64,000 nt of DNA, from assembly GCF_046244365.1 (NCBI RefSeq), contig NZ_CP176395.1:7502001-7566000 (forward strand), written 5' to 3'. The notes beneath the pieces were generated by a model. That model did not search any database and was not told where the DNA came from. It saw only the letters and a program-made list of their open reading frames with translations. Made by a program: the position numbers and the translations under genes. This stretch comes from Paenibacillus_V sp046244365 (lineage in GTDB: Bacteria > Bacillota > Bacilli > Paenibacillales > NBRC-103111). Of the stretch, positions 19,185 to 28,331 are shown piece after piece (position 1 is the first letter of the stretch; each line of letters begins with the position of its first letter).

Positions 19185-19307
19185 TTACCCGTTAGGTGTG
19201 TTTACCGAATGGACTACCGTTATAAATAACCATAACAGCAGGAATGGAATAAGGCATGCTGCTGCAACGATGAGGACAAAAACGTTATGGCTTCGTTTAT
19301 TTTTCAT
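19185..19307 (-). CDS. 40-aa single-pass membrane peptide
   Basis: ATG at 19307 with a perfect AGGAGG site nine bases upstream. The peptide has a basic N-terminus (MKNKRSHN), one long hydrophobic helix (VFVLIVAAACLIPFLLLWLF) and a short outer tail. Too short for the ORF cut-off. It lies just downstream of the AraC gene on the same strand. The good start and clean topology make translation likely; function unknown. Confidence 0.55.
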   Translation of the reverse strand: MKNKRSHNVFVLIVAAACLIPFLLLWLFITVVHSVNTPNG

Positions 19308-19356
19308 CGTCCAAAGCCTCCTGCCGAACAAGTAGAGAGCCGCTTGAGAAGATCGT

Positions 19357-20157
19357 TCAGCCTTTTTGCCGGTATTCCTCCGGGGACAGCCCTACGATGG
19401 ACCGGAAATCTTTAATGAAATGAGAATGATCGTAATAGCCCAGATCGATGGACAGATCCAGCCAATCCCGCACCTCTCCCCGATCGATCCTCTCGGCCGC
19501 ATCGTGAAGCCGCCAGCGCTGAATGACCGATTTCGGGCTTACGCCCACATAACGGTCGAACAATCGCTGCATCGTCCGTTTGTTCATGCCGGTCAGCCGG
19601 ACCGCATCCTCCACCTTCACGACGGTTCGATCGTCCTTGATGGCATTGACGATACCGTTTACGAGCTCGACGTTCGGATCGCGGTCCGGCAGCCGTTCGG
19701 CGAGAAACGCATCCGTCCTCTTCACCATTCGTTCGTCATCCGGCTGCCCCAAAATTTCCGACTCCAGGGATCCGGCGCCGATTCCGAATACCTCCTCAAA
19801 GCCGATGGAACCGCCGGTCAGCATGGACACGGGCGCCTGCAGGAACGGATAGAAGCCGCCGGGCTTGAATTTGACGCCAACGACCCAGCCCTGCTCCTGC
19901 AGCAGATGAGCGGATGTCTTTCTGGCTACGCCGTATATCCGCGTGTTGTCCGGTTCAACGATTAGATTGACGTTCGGATAAGCGATCAGAGTCTGGGGAT
20001 AGGGCTCCTGGCCGCGCAGATCCCACCTGACGATCCAATAGTGCTGCACAAAATATCCCGTATCCGGGGATGGCTGATATCTTGCCAGCGAGAACTTCCG
20101 TTCCCCGGCAGCCGGATGAAGGAGGCCCTTCGGCAGCTTGTCCGTCGTTAAGGTCAT
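19357..20157 (-). CDS. AraC-family transcriptional regulator
   Basis: A 266-aa protein with an N-terminal ligand domain of the DUF6597 type (YFVQHYWIVRWDLRG, AYPNVNLIVEP, GVKFKPGGFYPFL) and a C-terminal AraC double helix-turn-helix (VKVEDAVRLTGMNKRTMQRLFDRYVG; DLGYYDHSHFIKDFRSIVGLSPEEY). The second ATG (20157) is chosen because the AGGAGG site is 7 bases from it and touches the first ATG. Target genes are not apparent. Confidence 0.85.
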   Translation of the reverse strand: MTLTTDKLPKGLLHPAAGERKFSLARYQPSPDTGYFVQHYWIVRWDLRGQEPYPQTLIAYPNVNLIVEPDNTRIYGVARKTSAHLLQEQGWVVGVKFKPGGFYPFLQAPVSMLTGGSIGFEEVFGIGAGSLESEILGQPDDERMVKRTDAFLAERLPDRDPNVELVNGIVNAIKDDRTVVKVEDAVRLTGMNKRTMQRLFDRYVGVSPKSVIQRWRLHDAAERIDRGEVRDWLDLSIDLGYYDHSHFIKDFRSIVGLSPEEYRQKG

Positions 20158-20240
20158 GAACATTCCTCCTGTCGCTTTCTTGCCGTTTCTCCCTATATTA
20201 AAAGTAACAGCCGAAGCATCCGATTACAATTCCATTCTAT

Positions 20241-20540
20241 GGTGCGGTGCCTCCGACGCTCAACAGCGGAGGTGCGGCGCGGCACTTCCGGCGCTCAACA
20301 GCGGAGGTGCGGCGCGGCGCTTCCGGCGCTCAACAGCGGAGGTGCGGTGCGGCGCTTCCGGCGCTCAACAGCGGAGGTGCGGTGCGGCGCTTCCGACGCT
20401 CAACAGCGGAGGTGCGGCGCGGCACTTCCGACGCTCAACAGCGGAGGTGCGGCGCGGCACTTCCGACGCTCAACAGCGGAGGTGCGGCGCCGCACTTCCG
20501 GCGCTCAACAGCGGAGGTGCGGTGCGGCGCTTCCGGCGCT
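20241..20540. repeat. 35-bp tandem repeat array, 8 full units plus a partial
   Basis: Units begin at 20261, 20296, 20331, 20366, 20401, 20436, 20471 and 20506, preceded by a 20-bp partial. Each contains GGAGGTGC and GCACTTCC or GCGCTTCC and can fold as a small hairpin. Since 35 is not a multiple of 3, all frames stay open, giving false ORFs. No gene is supported. Confidence 0.95.
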
Positions 20541-20730
20541 AACTGGAAAATATACAGCTGAATTTGACAATTTGGAGCGTTACATCCGACTTAAATGGAA
20601 AACCTCCAGTTAAAATGCGCTATTTTTCCTAAAAGGGCGATTTTTGCGTACATGAACTGGAGGATTTCCAGTTACTTCTGCTGACCTTGCCGGAGCAATC
20701 AATCTAACTACAGGTTTTCCAGTTCAGTTC
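20541..20730. repeat. Cluster of AACTGGA/TCCAGTT inverted-repeat elements
   Basis: Four copies or half-copies: near 20541, 20596-20616, 20655-20673 (a palindrome, AACTGGA-GGATT-TCCAGTT) and 20706-20726. No coding signal. They separate the two tandem arrays. Confidence 0.6.
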
Positions 20731-20750
20731 TCCCCTTGAGAGGGGGGCAA

Positions 20751-21020
20751 ACAGCCCAACCACAAGAGGGGCCATCCTGTTGCTCTCCCTCGCGGTGAGC
20801 CGACAGCCCAACCGTAAGAGGGCCATCCTGTTGCTCTCCCTCGCGGTGAGCAGACAGCCCAACCGCAAGAGGGGCCATCCTGTTGCGCTTCCTTGCGGTG
20901 AGCCGACAGCCCAACCGCAAGAGGGGCCATCCTGTTGCGCTTCCTTGCGGTGAGCCGACAGCCCAACCGTAAGAGGGCCATCCTGTTGCTCTCCCTCGCG
21001 GTGAGCCGACAACCCAACTG
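20751..21020. repeat. 51/52-bp tandem repeat array
   Basis: Units start at 20751, 20803, 20854, 20906, 20958 and 21009 (last partial). The length alternates because a G-run has three or four bases. Core words: ACAGCCCAACC, CCATCCTGTTGC, TGCGGTGAGCCG. The repeats are directly adjacent with no variable spacers, so it is not a CRISPR array. Confidence 0.95.
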
Positions 21021-21090
21021 CATGGAAGCCTGTATTATTTTCGCCCACCTTCGGGCACATAGGCAGCCCAGCTGTGCCGTTTATCGCACT

Positions 21091-21127
21091 CAAAAAGCCT
21101 CGACCCGACTCACAACGGGACGAGGCT
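21091..21127 (-). terminator. Intrinsic terminator of the ABC exporter operon
   Basis: AAGCCTCGTCCCG stem, followed on the minus strand by TTTTTG, 15 bp beyond the second ABC gene. Confidence 0.8.
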
Positions 21128-21141
21128 TCCGGGCTTGCGCC

Positions 21142-22899
21142 CTACTCCTCCGACCGGTTCCACAGCCGGCGCATTTCCTCGCTCGTGTCGAGCAGCTCGC
21201 GCAGCGTGCCCTCCGCTTCGATGCGGCCGTTCTTGAGCACGATGATGTGATCGGCTTGCGACAACGCCGCTTTGCGGTGCGACACGACGAGGCATGTCGC
21301 CTTGCGGGCGGCGAACAGCCGCTGCCACAGCTTCTGCTCGGTTTCCACGTCGAGCGCGCTGGACAGATCGTCGAACACGAGCAGCTCGGCGCCGCGAACG
21401 AACATGCGCGCAGCCGCCGTACGCTGCGCTTGACCGCCCGACAGCTTTACGCCGCGCGGACCGATCACGGTTTCGAGGCCTTGCGGCAGATTCGCCAGAT
21501 CGCTCTCCAGCACGGCCGCGTGAACCGCTTCCTGGAGCGCGGCATCGTCGCCCTCCAGCCCCAGCTGGATGTTCCGCTGCAGCTTATCGCTGTACAAGCG
21601 CGGCACCTGCGGCGTATAGGCGCTGCGCGGCGGGACGAAAAAGTCGCCCGGCTCCGCGACCGTGCCGCCGTTCCAGCGGATGTCGCCGCCGTCCTTCGGC
21701 AGCAGTCCTAGCAGCGTGCGGACGAGCGTCGTTTTGCCCGAGCCGATTCGTCCGGTCACTACCGTGAACGAATGCCGCGGAATGTGCAGATCGACATTCT
21801 CGATGCCACGCCCAGTACCCGGATAACGGTACGTGAGTCGCGTTGCTTCGAGGAGCTCAAGCCGATCCCCTTCCTGCACCGCCGGCTGCTCCGGCGGGGG
21901 AAGCTCGCCCCGCAAATACAGCGGATTGGCCTCCGCCAGCTTCTCGGCCGGCGCGCCCTGCAGCAAAGCGATCATCCGGTCTTTGGAAACCTCGCTTTGC
22001 TTGTAATAGGCGATAAACTTGCCGAAGTTTTGAATGAATTGGGTAACGAACGTCAAGTAATAGACGAACAGAGCGAAGTCGCCGACCGTGAAGCTGCCGT
22101 CCTGCATCGATTGCGCCGCAAGCAGCAGAATGAGCCCGGTCCCGATATTAACCGTATTCGTGAAGACCGAATCCAGCAGCTGCGTAAACATTTTATCCTT
22201 GACGATCGAGTGCCGCCTGCGGTCGTTCAACTGCTTGAAGCGGCCGATCATCCGGTCCTCGGCGCCGGCAACCTGAATCGCCTGCACGTTGCCGAACATT
22301 TCGCTGATCGCCCCCGTCACCTGGCTTGTCGCTTCGCGGCTCGCCGCACGGTACTTCTGCAAGCGGGCGGTCGACAGCTGGGCTAGCGTCACGACCACGA
22401 CCAGCGGCATGAACACCCAGATCGTCAACTGGGCGTTGATATCGATGAGAATGGCGAACGAGACGGCCGCGAAAACGAGCATCCCGAACGCGTCGACGGA
22501 CCAGCTTACCGCCTCCTCCACCTGCTCCACGTCGTCCCGGAAGCTGCTGATCGCTTCCCCCGGCGAGCAGGGAATCGCCCTTGCCCCCGGCTCCTTGAGC
22601 ACATGCTTCAGCATGTTGCGGCGGAGCAGCGCGCCGATCCGGAAGCGGAACTGGACGTCCGTTATGAAGCCGAAAATGATCAGGATCGAGCGCCCGACAG
22701 CGGCCGCGATCAAGAGAGCAATAACGGCGCCGACGCTAAAGCCGTAAGCCGAGCTTCCGGTCAGCGTGTCGAAAAATTGCTTGGTTATCCATCCCGGCGC
22801 AATCGGCGCCAAATAAATGAGCGTCCACGCTATCGCATTTCCTATATACAAGACAGGCCGGTAGCGGAATAATCGCAAGAGAAACGAAAACGTGCTCAT
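21142..22899 (-). CDS. ABC exporter half-transporter, degenerate-site subunit
   Basis: A 585-aa fused membrane/ATPase protein. Six membrane segments occupy residues 15-310. The nucleotide-binding domain has Walker A GRIGSGKTT, signature LSGGQAQR, Walker B LLVFDD and H-loop VVSHR. The residue after the Walker B Asp is Asp, not the catalytic Glu, as in the degenerate half of heterodimeric exporters such as BmrC/D or TM287/288. It overlaps the upstream partner gene by 4 bp (ATGA), giving coupled translation and a 1:1 complex. Probable multidrug or lipid-like export. Confidence 0.9.
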   Translation of the reverse strand: MSTFSFLLRLFRYRPVLYIGNAIAWTLIYLAPIAPGWITKQFFDTLTGSSAYGFSVGAVIALLIAAAVGRSILIIFGFITDVQFRFRIGALLRRNMLKHVLKEPGARAIPCSPGEAISSFRDDVEQVEEAVSWSVDAFGMLVFAAVSFAILIDINAQLTIWVFMPLVVVVTLAQLSTARLQKYRAASREATSQVTGAISEMFGNVQAIQVAGAEDRMIGRFKQLNDRRRHSIVKDKMFTQLLDSVFTNTVNIGTGLILLLAAQSMQDGSFTVGDFALFVYYLTFVTQFIQNFGKFIAYYKQSEVSKDRMIALLQGAPAEKLAEANPLYLRGELPPPEQPAVQEGDRLELLEATRLTYRYPGTGRGIENVDLHIPRHSFTVVTGRIGSGKTTLVRTLLGLLPKDGGDIRWNGGTVAEPGDFFVPPRSAYTPQVPRLYSDKLQRNIQLGLEGDDAALQEAVHAAVLESDLANLPQGLETVIGPRGVKLSGGQAQRTAAARMFVRGAELLVFDDLSSALDVETEQKLWQRLFAARKATCLVVSHRKAALSQADHIIVLKNGRIEAEGTLRELLDTSEEMRRLWNRSEE

Positions 22900-24647
22900 G
22901 CCAACACCTCCTCCATGCCGGTCGCCAACATGCGGCTGAACCGCGTGTTCCCGTCCCCGGCAAGCGTCCGGCGGTCGCCGTGCTCGGCGATGCGGCCCTG
23001 CTCCAGCACGAGAATATCGTCCACGCGCTGAATGGTGGCAAGCCGGTGCGCGATGATGATGCAGGTGCGGTTATGAAGCAGCTTGCTCACCGCCGCCTCG
23101 ATCTTCTGTTCCGTCACCGGGTCGAGACGCGATGACGCCTCATCGAGGATGACGAGTCCGGGATCGGAAAGAAAGACGCGCGCAAAGGCGAGCAGCTGCG
23201 CTTCCCCGGCTGAAAGCCCCCCGCCGCCCGATTCGAGCATCGTGTCGAGTCCTCCCGGCAGCGAGCGGTACCAGTTCCCCAGCCCCAATTCCTCGAGCAC
23301 CTCCACAATGTTCCCGTCGGCGATCGAATCGTCGAAGAAGGTCAGGTTATCCCTCACCGTACCCTGAAAAATTTCAATCTGCTGCGTCACCATGCCGACG
23401 CGCTGCCTTACCTCGCGGACATACGGATCGCGGATATCGACGCCGCCCAAATAGATGCCGCCTTCGCGCGGATCGTAAAACCGGAGAAGCAGACGCGCAA
23501 GCGTCGTTTTGCCGCTGCCGGTGCGGCCAAGCACGCCGAGCGAGCGGCCGGGCCGAAGCTCGAAATCGATGCTGCCGAGCGTCGTCGCATTGTCTTCGTA
23601 TCCGAACGTCACGCGGTCGAAACGAACCGACAGCGCGCCTGGAGGCAGCTCCGCTCCCGTTCCCTCGCGAATCGCCGACTCCGTCCCCAGCAGCTCCTGC
23701 ACCCGTACGATACTGGCGTCCGCCTTTTGCAAATCCTCCATCTGGGTACGTATCTTTTCAATCGGTTTGGCCAGCAGCTCCGTGTAATAGAAGATCATAT
23801 ACACCGTACCGATCGTCATTGCTCCCTTGTGCCACATATAGGCGCAAATGGCGAAGGCGACGGCATTGCCGATGGCGAATACGATGAGCGTCGTGATCCA
23901 CATGGAGGCAAAGCCGAAAAACGCGCGGATGCGAATCGGCAGCCACTTGCGCAGCAGCTCGTGGAACCGGTGCATGACGTAGCCCGTAGCGCCGTTCGCG
24001 CGCGTATCTTCGGTGCCTTCCAAATGCTCGCCCAGAAAGCCGTAAAACTCGGCGCTCATCTGACGCATTTTGCCCCAATACGGCGCGGCGAATTTCCGGA
24101 TGTATTGAATCGACCATATGGCCAGCACGACGAAAAAAAACATGCCGAGCCCGATCTGCCAGCCTTCGACGAACAACAGCACGAGGATGCCGAAAACAAG
24201 CAGAAGATTGGTCATCAGCGAAATGACGAAGCTCGAGAAAAAGTTGGCAAGCGCGTTAATGTCGCCGTCCACCCGTTCGATCAGCTGTCCGGACGTATGC
24301 CCTTTGTGAAACGACATGTCGAGCCGAAGACAGTGGGCAGCCACGTCGCCGCGGAGCTTGTTGGTTGCGAACCAGCCGACGTTCTCGCTGATGTAGGTTG
24401 CCGCTACCGTAACGCCTTGATGGATAAGGGAAACGCCGATAAACAATATAGCCGCGTATAGGAGCGCCCGCGGACGCGCCTCGGATTGCGCCGTATCGAT
24501 GAAATAACGGATGATTTGCGGGTTGATCAGCTGCAGCGCGATCGTCAGAAGCAGCAGCGCCGAAAGCGCTATGATGCTCTTCCATTGGGGGCGCAAGTAG
24601 CCATAAAGCAGCTTCACATATTGGCGAAGCGGAATTTTGCGGGACAT
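22896..24647 (-). CDS. ABC exporter half-transporter, catalytic-Glu subunit
   Basis: A 583-aa partner. The membrane domain (residues 20-300) includes long cytoplasmic loops. Walker A is GRTGSGKTT, Walker B LVILDE with the catalytic Glu, H-loop IIIAHR. Its signature is LSAGEAQ in place of LSGGQ, complementary to the Asp substitution in the other subunit, so the dimer should have one canonical and one degenerate ATP site. First gene of the two-gene operon. No dedicated regulator or substrate clue is adjacent. Confidence 0.9.
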   Translation of the reverse strand: MSRKIPLRQYVKLLYGYLRPQWKSIIALSALLLLTIALQLINPQIIRYFIDTAQSEARPRALLYAAILFIGVSLIHQGVTVAATYISENVGWFATNKLRGDVAAHCLRLDMSFHKGHTSGQLIERVDGDINALANFFSSFVISLMTNLLLVFGILVLLFVEGWQIGLGMFFFVVLAIWSIQYIRKFAAPYWGKMRQMSAEFYGFLGEHLEGTEDTRANGATGYVMHRFHELLRKWLPIRIRAFFGFASMWITTLIVFAIGNAVAFAICAYMWHKGAMTIGTVYMIFYYTELLAKPIEKIRTQMEDLQKADASIVRVQELLGTESAIREGTGAELPPGALSVRFDRVTFGYEDNATTLGSIDFELRPGRSLGVLGRTGSGKTTLARLLLRFYDPREGGIYLGGVDIRDPYVREVRQRVGMVTQQIEIFQGTVRDNLTFFDDSIADGNIVEVLEELGLGNWYRSLPGGLDTMLESGGGGLSAGEAQLLAFARVFLSDPGLVILDEASSRLDPVTEQKIEAAVSKLLHNRTCIIIAHRLATIQRVDDILVLEQGRIAEHGDRRTLAGDGNTRFSRMLATGMEEVLA

Positions 24648-24789
24648 GCTCCTGTACTCCTTTCTCGGTCGCGCCTCGGGCGCACAAAGCGCTTCAGGTC
24701 TTTTATCCGTCTACTTTAGAGGATTGTTCGGAGAGCGTCAATTGAAAAAATCGTTATAATAAAGGTCAAGCGATCATCCATGGTCTTAA

Positions 24790-24840
24790 AAAAAATCCGC
24801 CGATTCACCCGGATACGCCGGGTAATTCGAACGGATTTTT
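24790..24840 (-). terminator. Intrinsic terminator of the chemoreceptor gene
   Basis: Long stem (AAAAATCCG arms plus an inner ACCCGG/CCGGGT stem) followed on the minus strand by a T8 run. Confidence 0.85.
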
Positions 24841-24927
24841 AGGGCTGCCTGCCGTGCCGCTTACTGCCGGCGCGCAATCGTCCCGACGCGCTCTGGGAGC
24901 TGCATACGGGGCAAAAGGTTAGCGGGG

Positions 24928-26565
24928 CTAACGTTTAAAGTGGTGAACCTGCTCCCGCAGCTTCTCTGCGGTTTCTGTCAGCACCGTAACGGCGGACAGC
25001 ATGTCCTCTACCGAGGCAAGCTGCTCTTCCGTAGCCGCCGACACTTGCTGCGTGCCGGACGCCGATTGCTCCGCGATGCTCGCGATGACGCGAACGGATT
25101 GCTCGACCTGCTCTGCGCCGGAAACCAGCGTGCCGATATCGGCCGCCGATTCCTCCATCTGCTTCGCGACCTGCTGCACCGCGTCGCGAATATGCGCGAA
25201 CGAGCCGCCGGCCGTCTGCACGGCGCCTATTCCCGTCGCAACCTCGCGGGTTACCTCGCTCATCGATTGAAGCGCCAGCTCAAGCTCGCTCCGTATCGCT
25301 TCGATTAAATCGGCGATCTGCGAGGTCGAATCCGCGGATTCCCCCGCAAGCTTGCGGATTTCCGTCGCTACGACGGCAAAGCCTCTCCCGTGCTCGCCGG
25401 CCCGCGCCGCTTCGATGCCCGCGTTCAAGGACAAAATTCGGGTCTGATTGCTCATATCGGTAATGACCGACACGATATTGCCGATCTGCTCGGAACGCTC
25501 GCCCAATCTCGCCACGATGCTTTCGAGGCTTTGCACGGTTGCGCGGATGGCGTCCATTTGGCCGGTCGTCGCCGCCATCGTTTCATTGCCTTCCGCGGCT
25601 TTCACGGAAGCGTCCGACGCCAGCTCGGCCACCTGCTCCGCATGCCTCGTGATGTTGCGCACGCTGCCCGTCATCGCTTCGATCGCATGCGCGCTGTCTT
25701 CCACGCGCTGCGTCTGGTTCTCCGCGCCAAGCGCCACCTCCTGAATCGTCTCGGCGATTTGGCGGCTCGCCTGGCTCGTCTCCGACGTTCGGACGGACAT
25801 CTCCTCGGCGGAAACGGCCAGCCGGTCGGAGGTGTGCACGATTTGATCGATGAGCGCCCGCAAGCTGCTCGCTACTTTGCGGAACGACTCGGTCAATTGA
25901 CCGATCTCGTCGTGCGAGCGGGAAGGCTCGATCTCAACCGTCAAATCCCCTCCCGCGAGCGTCAATGCCGCGGCGTTCAACCGTCGGATCGGGCGGATAA
26001 TCCTGCGTATCATATACCATGACAGCAGGCTTGTGATGACAAGGAGGCCCGCGCTGACGAAGAACGTGATATTCGATACTTCCTGCGTCCGGACCAGGCC
26101 CTGATCGTAATACTTTTCGACTTCGTTCTTAAGCAGGTAGGAATCGTTGACGATCCCGAGCGTACGGATCGACTGGCGTTTGATCTCGGTGCCGTCATTC
26201 GCGCTCGACGCCTTGTCGAAGGCGGCCTTCAGCTCTTTAAATTTACCGCTCATGCGCGATAAAATCGCGGTTTGCTCGGCAATCGTCAGCTTCGTCTGCA
26301 GCGCATCGATCCGCTCGCCCACCCGTTTCAGCTTCTCCACCGCGTCGTAGGCGTTCGCGCCGCTCAAATTGCCGGAATAGCTGCTTAACGCAAGCTGGGC
26401 GGCTACGAGACCGCCGTTTACCTGCTCCACTTCAAGGAGCAGCCGTACGTCTTCTGCTCCCGTATCCTGAATTTGCTTAATTTCGAGGTTCATATAAACG
26501 ACAACCGCAACCGCAAGGACAAGCGGAAGCAGCGCGTTGAGCAATAATTTCACGTTCAGATTCAA
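24928..26565 (-). CDS. Methyl-accepting chemotaxis protein
   Basis: A 545-aa receptor from a TTG start behind AGGTG. TM1 near 8-27, a periplasm-facing helical-bundle sensor (30-170) of the 4HB_MCP type, TM2 near 172-190, HAMP, then a signalling hairpin with the conserved tip IEAARAGEHGRGFAVVATEIRKLA. It begins 38 bp after the BMP lipoprotein gene, so the two are probably co-transcribed and the lipoprotein may present its ligand to this receptor (inference). No C-terminal CheR pentapeptide is seen. Confidence 0.93.
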   Translation of the reverse strand: MNLNVKLLLNALLPLVLAVAVVVYMNLEIKQIQDTGAEDVRLLLEVEQVNGGLVAAQLALSSYSGNLSGANAYDAVEKLKRVGERIDALQTKLTIAEQTAILSRMSGKFKELKAAFDKASSANDGTEIKRQSIRTLGIVNDSYLLKNEVEKYYDQGLVRTQEVSNITFFVSAGLLVITSLLSWYMIRRIIRPIRRLNAAALTLAGGDLTVEIEPSRSHDEIGQLTESFRKVASSLRALIDQIVHTSDRLAVSAEEMSVRTSETSQASRQIAETIQEVALGAENQTQRVEDSAHAIEAMTGSVRNITRHAEQVAELASDASVKAAEGNETMAATTGQMDAIRATVQSLESIVARLGERSEQIGNIVSVITDMSNQTRILSLNAGIEAARAGEHGRGFAVVATEIRKLAGESADSTSQIADLIEAIRSELELALQSMSEVTREVATGIGAVQTAGGSFAHIRDAVQQVAKQMEESAADIGTLVSGAEQVEQSVRVIASIAEQSASGTQQVSAATEEQLASVEDMLSAVTVLTETAEKLREQVHHFKR

Positions 26566-26603
26566 AAGGACACCTCATTCATTCCTTGTTTTCGCTTGCC
26601 GGG

Positions 26604-27581
26604 TTACTTCGAGTTCACCGTAATTTTTCCTGAAATTATGTCCTTAGTGAGGCTGTCGAGCTGTCCCTTTTCCTTCTCGCTTAACGCGGTCACCCGAACC
26701 TGCGCTAGCCCGACTCCGTTTTCTTTGAGGCCCAGCTCGATATGCTTGGTCGACAGCTTACCTTCCTTCACCAGCGTTTCGGAAATCAAGTAGATCGCCT
26801 TGTCGATATGCTTCAGCATCGAGCTGACGACCGCCTTTTCGGCTGCAAAAAACTGGTCGCTATCCACGCCGAACGCAAGTTTTCCTTTCGCCTCCGCTTC
26901 CTTGAGCGCGCCGACACCCGTAAGGCCGGCTGCCGGATAGACGGCGTCGACGCCTGCCTGAATCATTTTGCGGGCGATGGCCGTCCCTTTCTCTACGCTG
27001 CCGAAATCCTCGGCGTATTCTTCGGCAATCTGCACCTTCGGATTTACCGTCAGCGCTCCCTGCTTATAGCCGGCGCCGAACTTATGAATAAGCGGGACGT
27101 TCATTCCCCCGATAAAGCCGATCTTATTGCTTTTCGTCTTCAATGCGGCGAGCGCACCGATCAGGAAGCTTCCTTCCTCTTCCTTGAACGTCAGCGAGAC
27201 AACGTTAGCCGCTTCTGAGACGCTGTCGATCAGCACGAACTGCTGGTCCGGGTATTGCTTGGCAACCTTCTCCAGGCTTTCCTGTACCATAAAACCCAGG
27301 CCGACGACGATATCGTTGCCCTGTTCGACGAGCTGCACAAGTCCCTTCTCGTAGTCGACCGTTTCGGAAATTTCTCTGTAATCGAACCGGACGTCCAGCT
27401 CGTCCCGCGCTTTGATCAACCCTTGAAATGCCGCGTCGCTGAACGATTGGTCACCGAGACCGACATCCGACAGCATGATGCCGATTTTGACCGGCTCCTT
27501 GCGTTCCGCCGTCTCCTGAGCGCCGCAGCCGGCGACGATGACAACGAACAGCAGCAAACACGCGAGTGCCTTTCTATGCAC
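26604..27581 (-). CDS. BMP-family (Med/BmpA) substrate-binding lipoprotein
   Basis: A 325-aa lipoprotein. A GTG at 27581 follows GGGGAAGGGG and leads straight into a signal peptide with lipobox VIVAGC, so the long upstream in-frame extension is rejected. Family marks: IGIMLSDVGLGDQSFSDAAFQGL, GLGFMVQESLEKVAKQYPDQQFVLID, EEGSFLIGALAAL, GFIGGMNVPLIHKFGAGYKQG, AAGLTGVG and FGVDSDQ. The family binds nucleosides or related compounds for ABC uptake. No permease is present; the neighbour is a chemoreceptor, suggesting a role in sensing. Confidence 0.9.
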   Translation of the reverse strand: MHRKALACLLLFVVIVAGCGAQETAERKEPVKIGIMLSDVGLGDQSFSDAAFQGLIKARDELDVRFDYREISETVDYEKGLVQLVEQGNDIVVGLGFMVQESLEKVAKQYPDQQFVLIDSVSEAANVVSLTFKEEEGSFLIGALAALKTKSNKIGFIGGMNVPLIHKFGAGYKQGALTVNPKVQIAEEYAEDFGSVEKGTAIARKMIQAGVDAVYPAAGLTGVGALKEAEAKGKLAFGVDSDQFFAAEKAVVSSMLKHIDKAIYLISETLVKEGKLSTKHIELGLKENGVGLAQVRVTALSEKEKGQLDSLTKDIISGKITVNSK

Positions 27582-27855
27582 AATGATCCCCTTCCCCTTG
27601 TAGCCAAATTCTTTATGTAAGTCATTATTTGGAACGACAATAGTAGTTCTTTGCGGCACGATAAAATCCTGCAACAGAAGCGCAAAAAATGTTATTAATT
27701 GTTGAAACGTGTAGAAACGTTCGTTCTTATGATAGTGAAAACAAACAATAATATGATTGAGTATCATTTGGCGGACGCGGCACGAATATTGATATTCCTG
27801 GTTAGATGTATATCGCAAAGTGGAATGCTACACTAAGTTTGAGAGGTGTTGGCGC

Positions 27856-28314
27856 GTGGACATGAACATTTTGCAAGCCGTAGGAGAACGTATTCGGGAC
27901 ATCCGCAAACAGAACGGATACTCGCAGGAGAAGCTGGGCGAAATCGGCGGCTTCCATTTTTCGTATATCGGTCAGGTAGAACGCGGCGAGAAAAACATTT
28001 CGCTGCTAAATCTCGCCAAAATCGCTCAAGCGCTCGGCATCAACCTGCACGAGCTGTTCGCTTTTCAATCGAAGGAAGCCGAGCTCGACAGCAATCTGAT
28101 CGACATTATGCAGATGCTGCAGGACAAAAACCAGCACGACGTCAAAATCATCAAGAACATCATCCGCGAAATATACGAGATCTATTCGGTCGGACAAGCG
28201 CCGGCTGCCGAGGGAGAAAGCGGAGGGCCATCGCCCATTACGTATCCCGTACCGCAGGAAGCCCGATATACCGTCAACGAACGTCCGGCCAAAAAAAGAA
28301 AAAAACGGGAGTAG
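27856..28314 (+). CDS. XRE-family helix-turn-helix regulator
   Basis: A 152-aa regulator. The N-terminal HTH_3 domain (residues 6-62) has the classic pattern NGYSQEKLGEIGGFHFSYIGQVERGEKNISL. The rest is helical with a low-complexity basic tail (PAKKRKKRE). A GTG at 27856 lies 7 bases after GAGAGGTG; the next in-frame ATG is at 27862. It is divergent from the BMP lipoprotein and may control it. Confidence 0.85.
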   Translation: MDMNILQAVGERIRDIRKQNGYSQEKLGEIGGFHFSYIGQVERGEKNISLLNLAKIAQALGINLHELFAFQSKEAELDSNLIDIMQMLQDKNQHDVKIIKNIIREIYEIYSVGQAPAAEGESGGPSPITYPVPQEARYTVNERPAKKRKKRE

Positions 28315-28331
28315 CCCGGCGGCTCCCGCAA

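Noticed and set aside
20239..20613. Repeat-encoded ORFs with LNSGGAA-type periodicity
   Set aside because: All three frames of a 35-bp repeat are open, there is no ribosome binding site, and the repeat is better read as DNA-level.
20751..21020. Possible CRISPR array
   Set aside because: Repeats are directly adjacent with no unique spacers and no cas genes are in the window.
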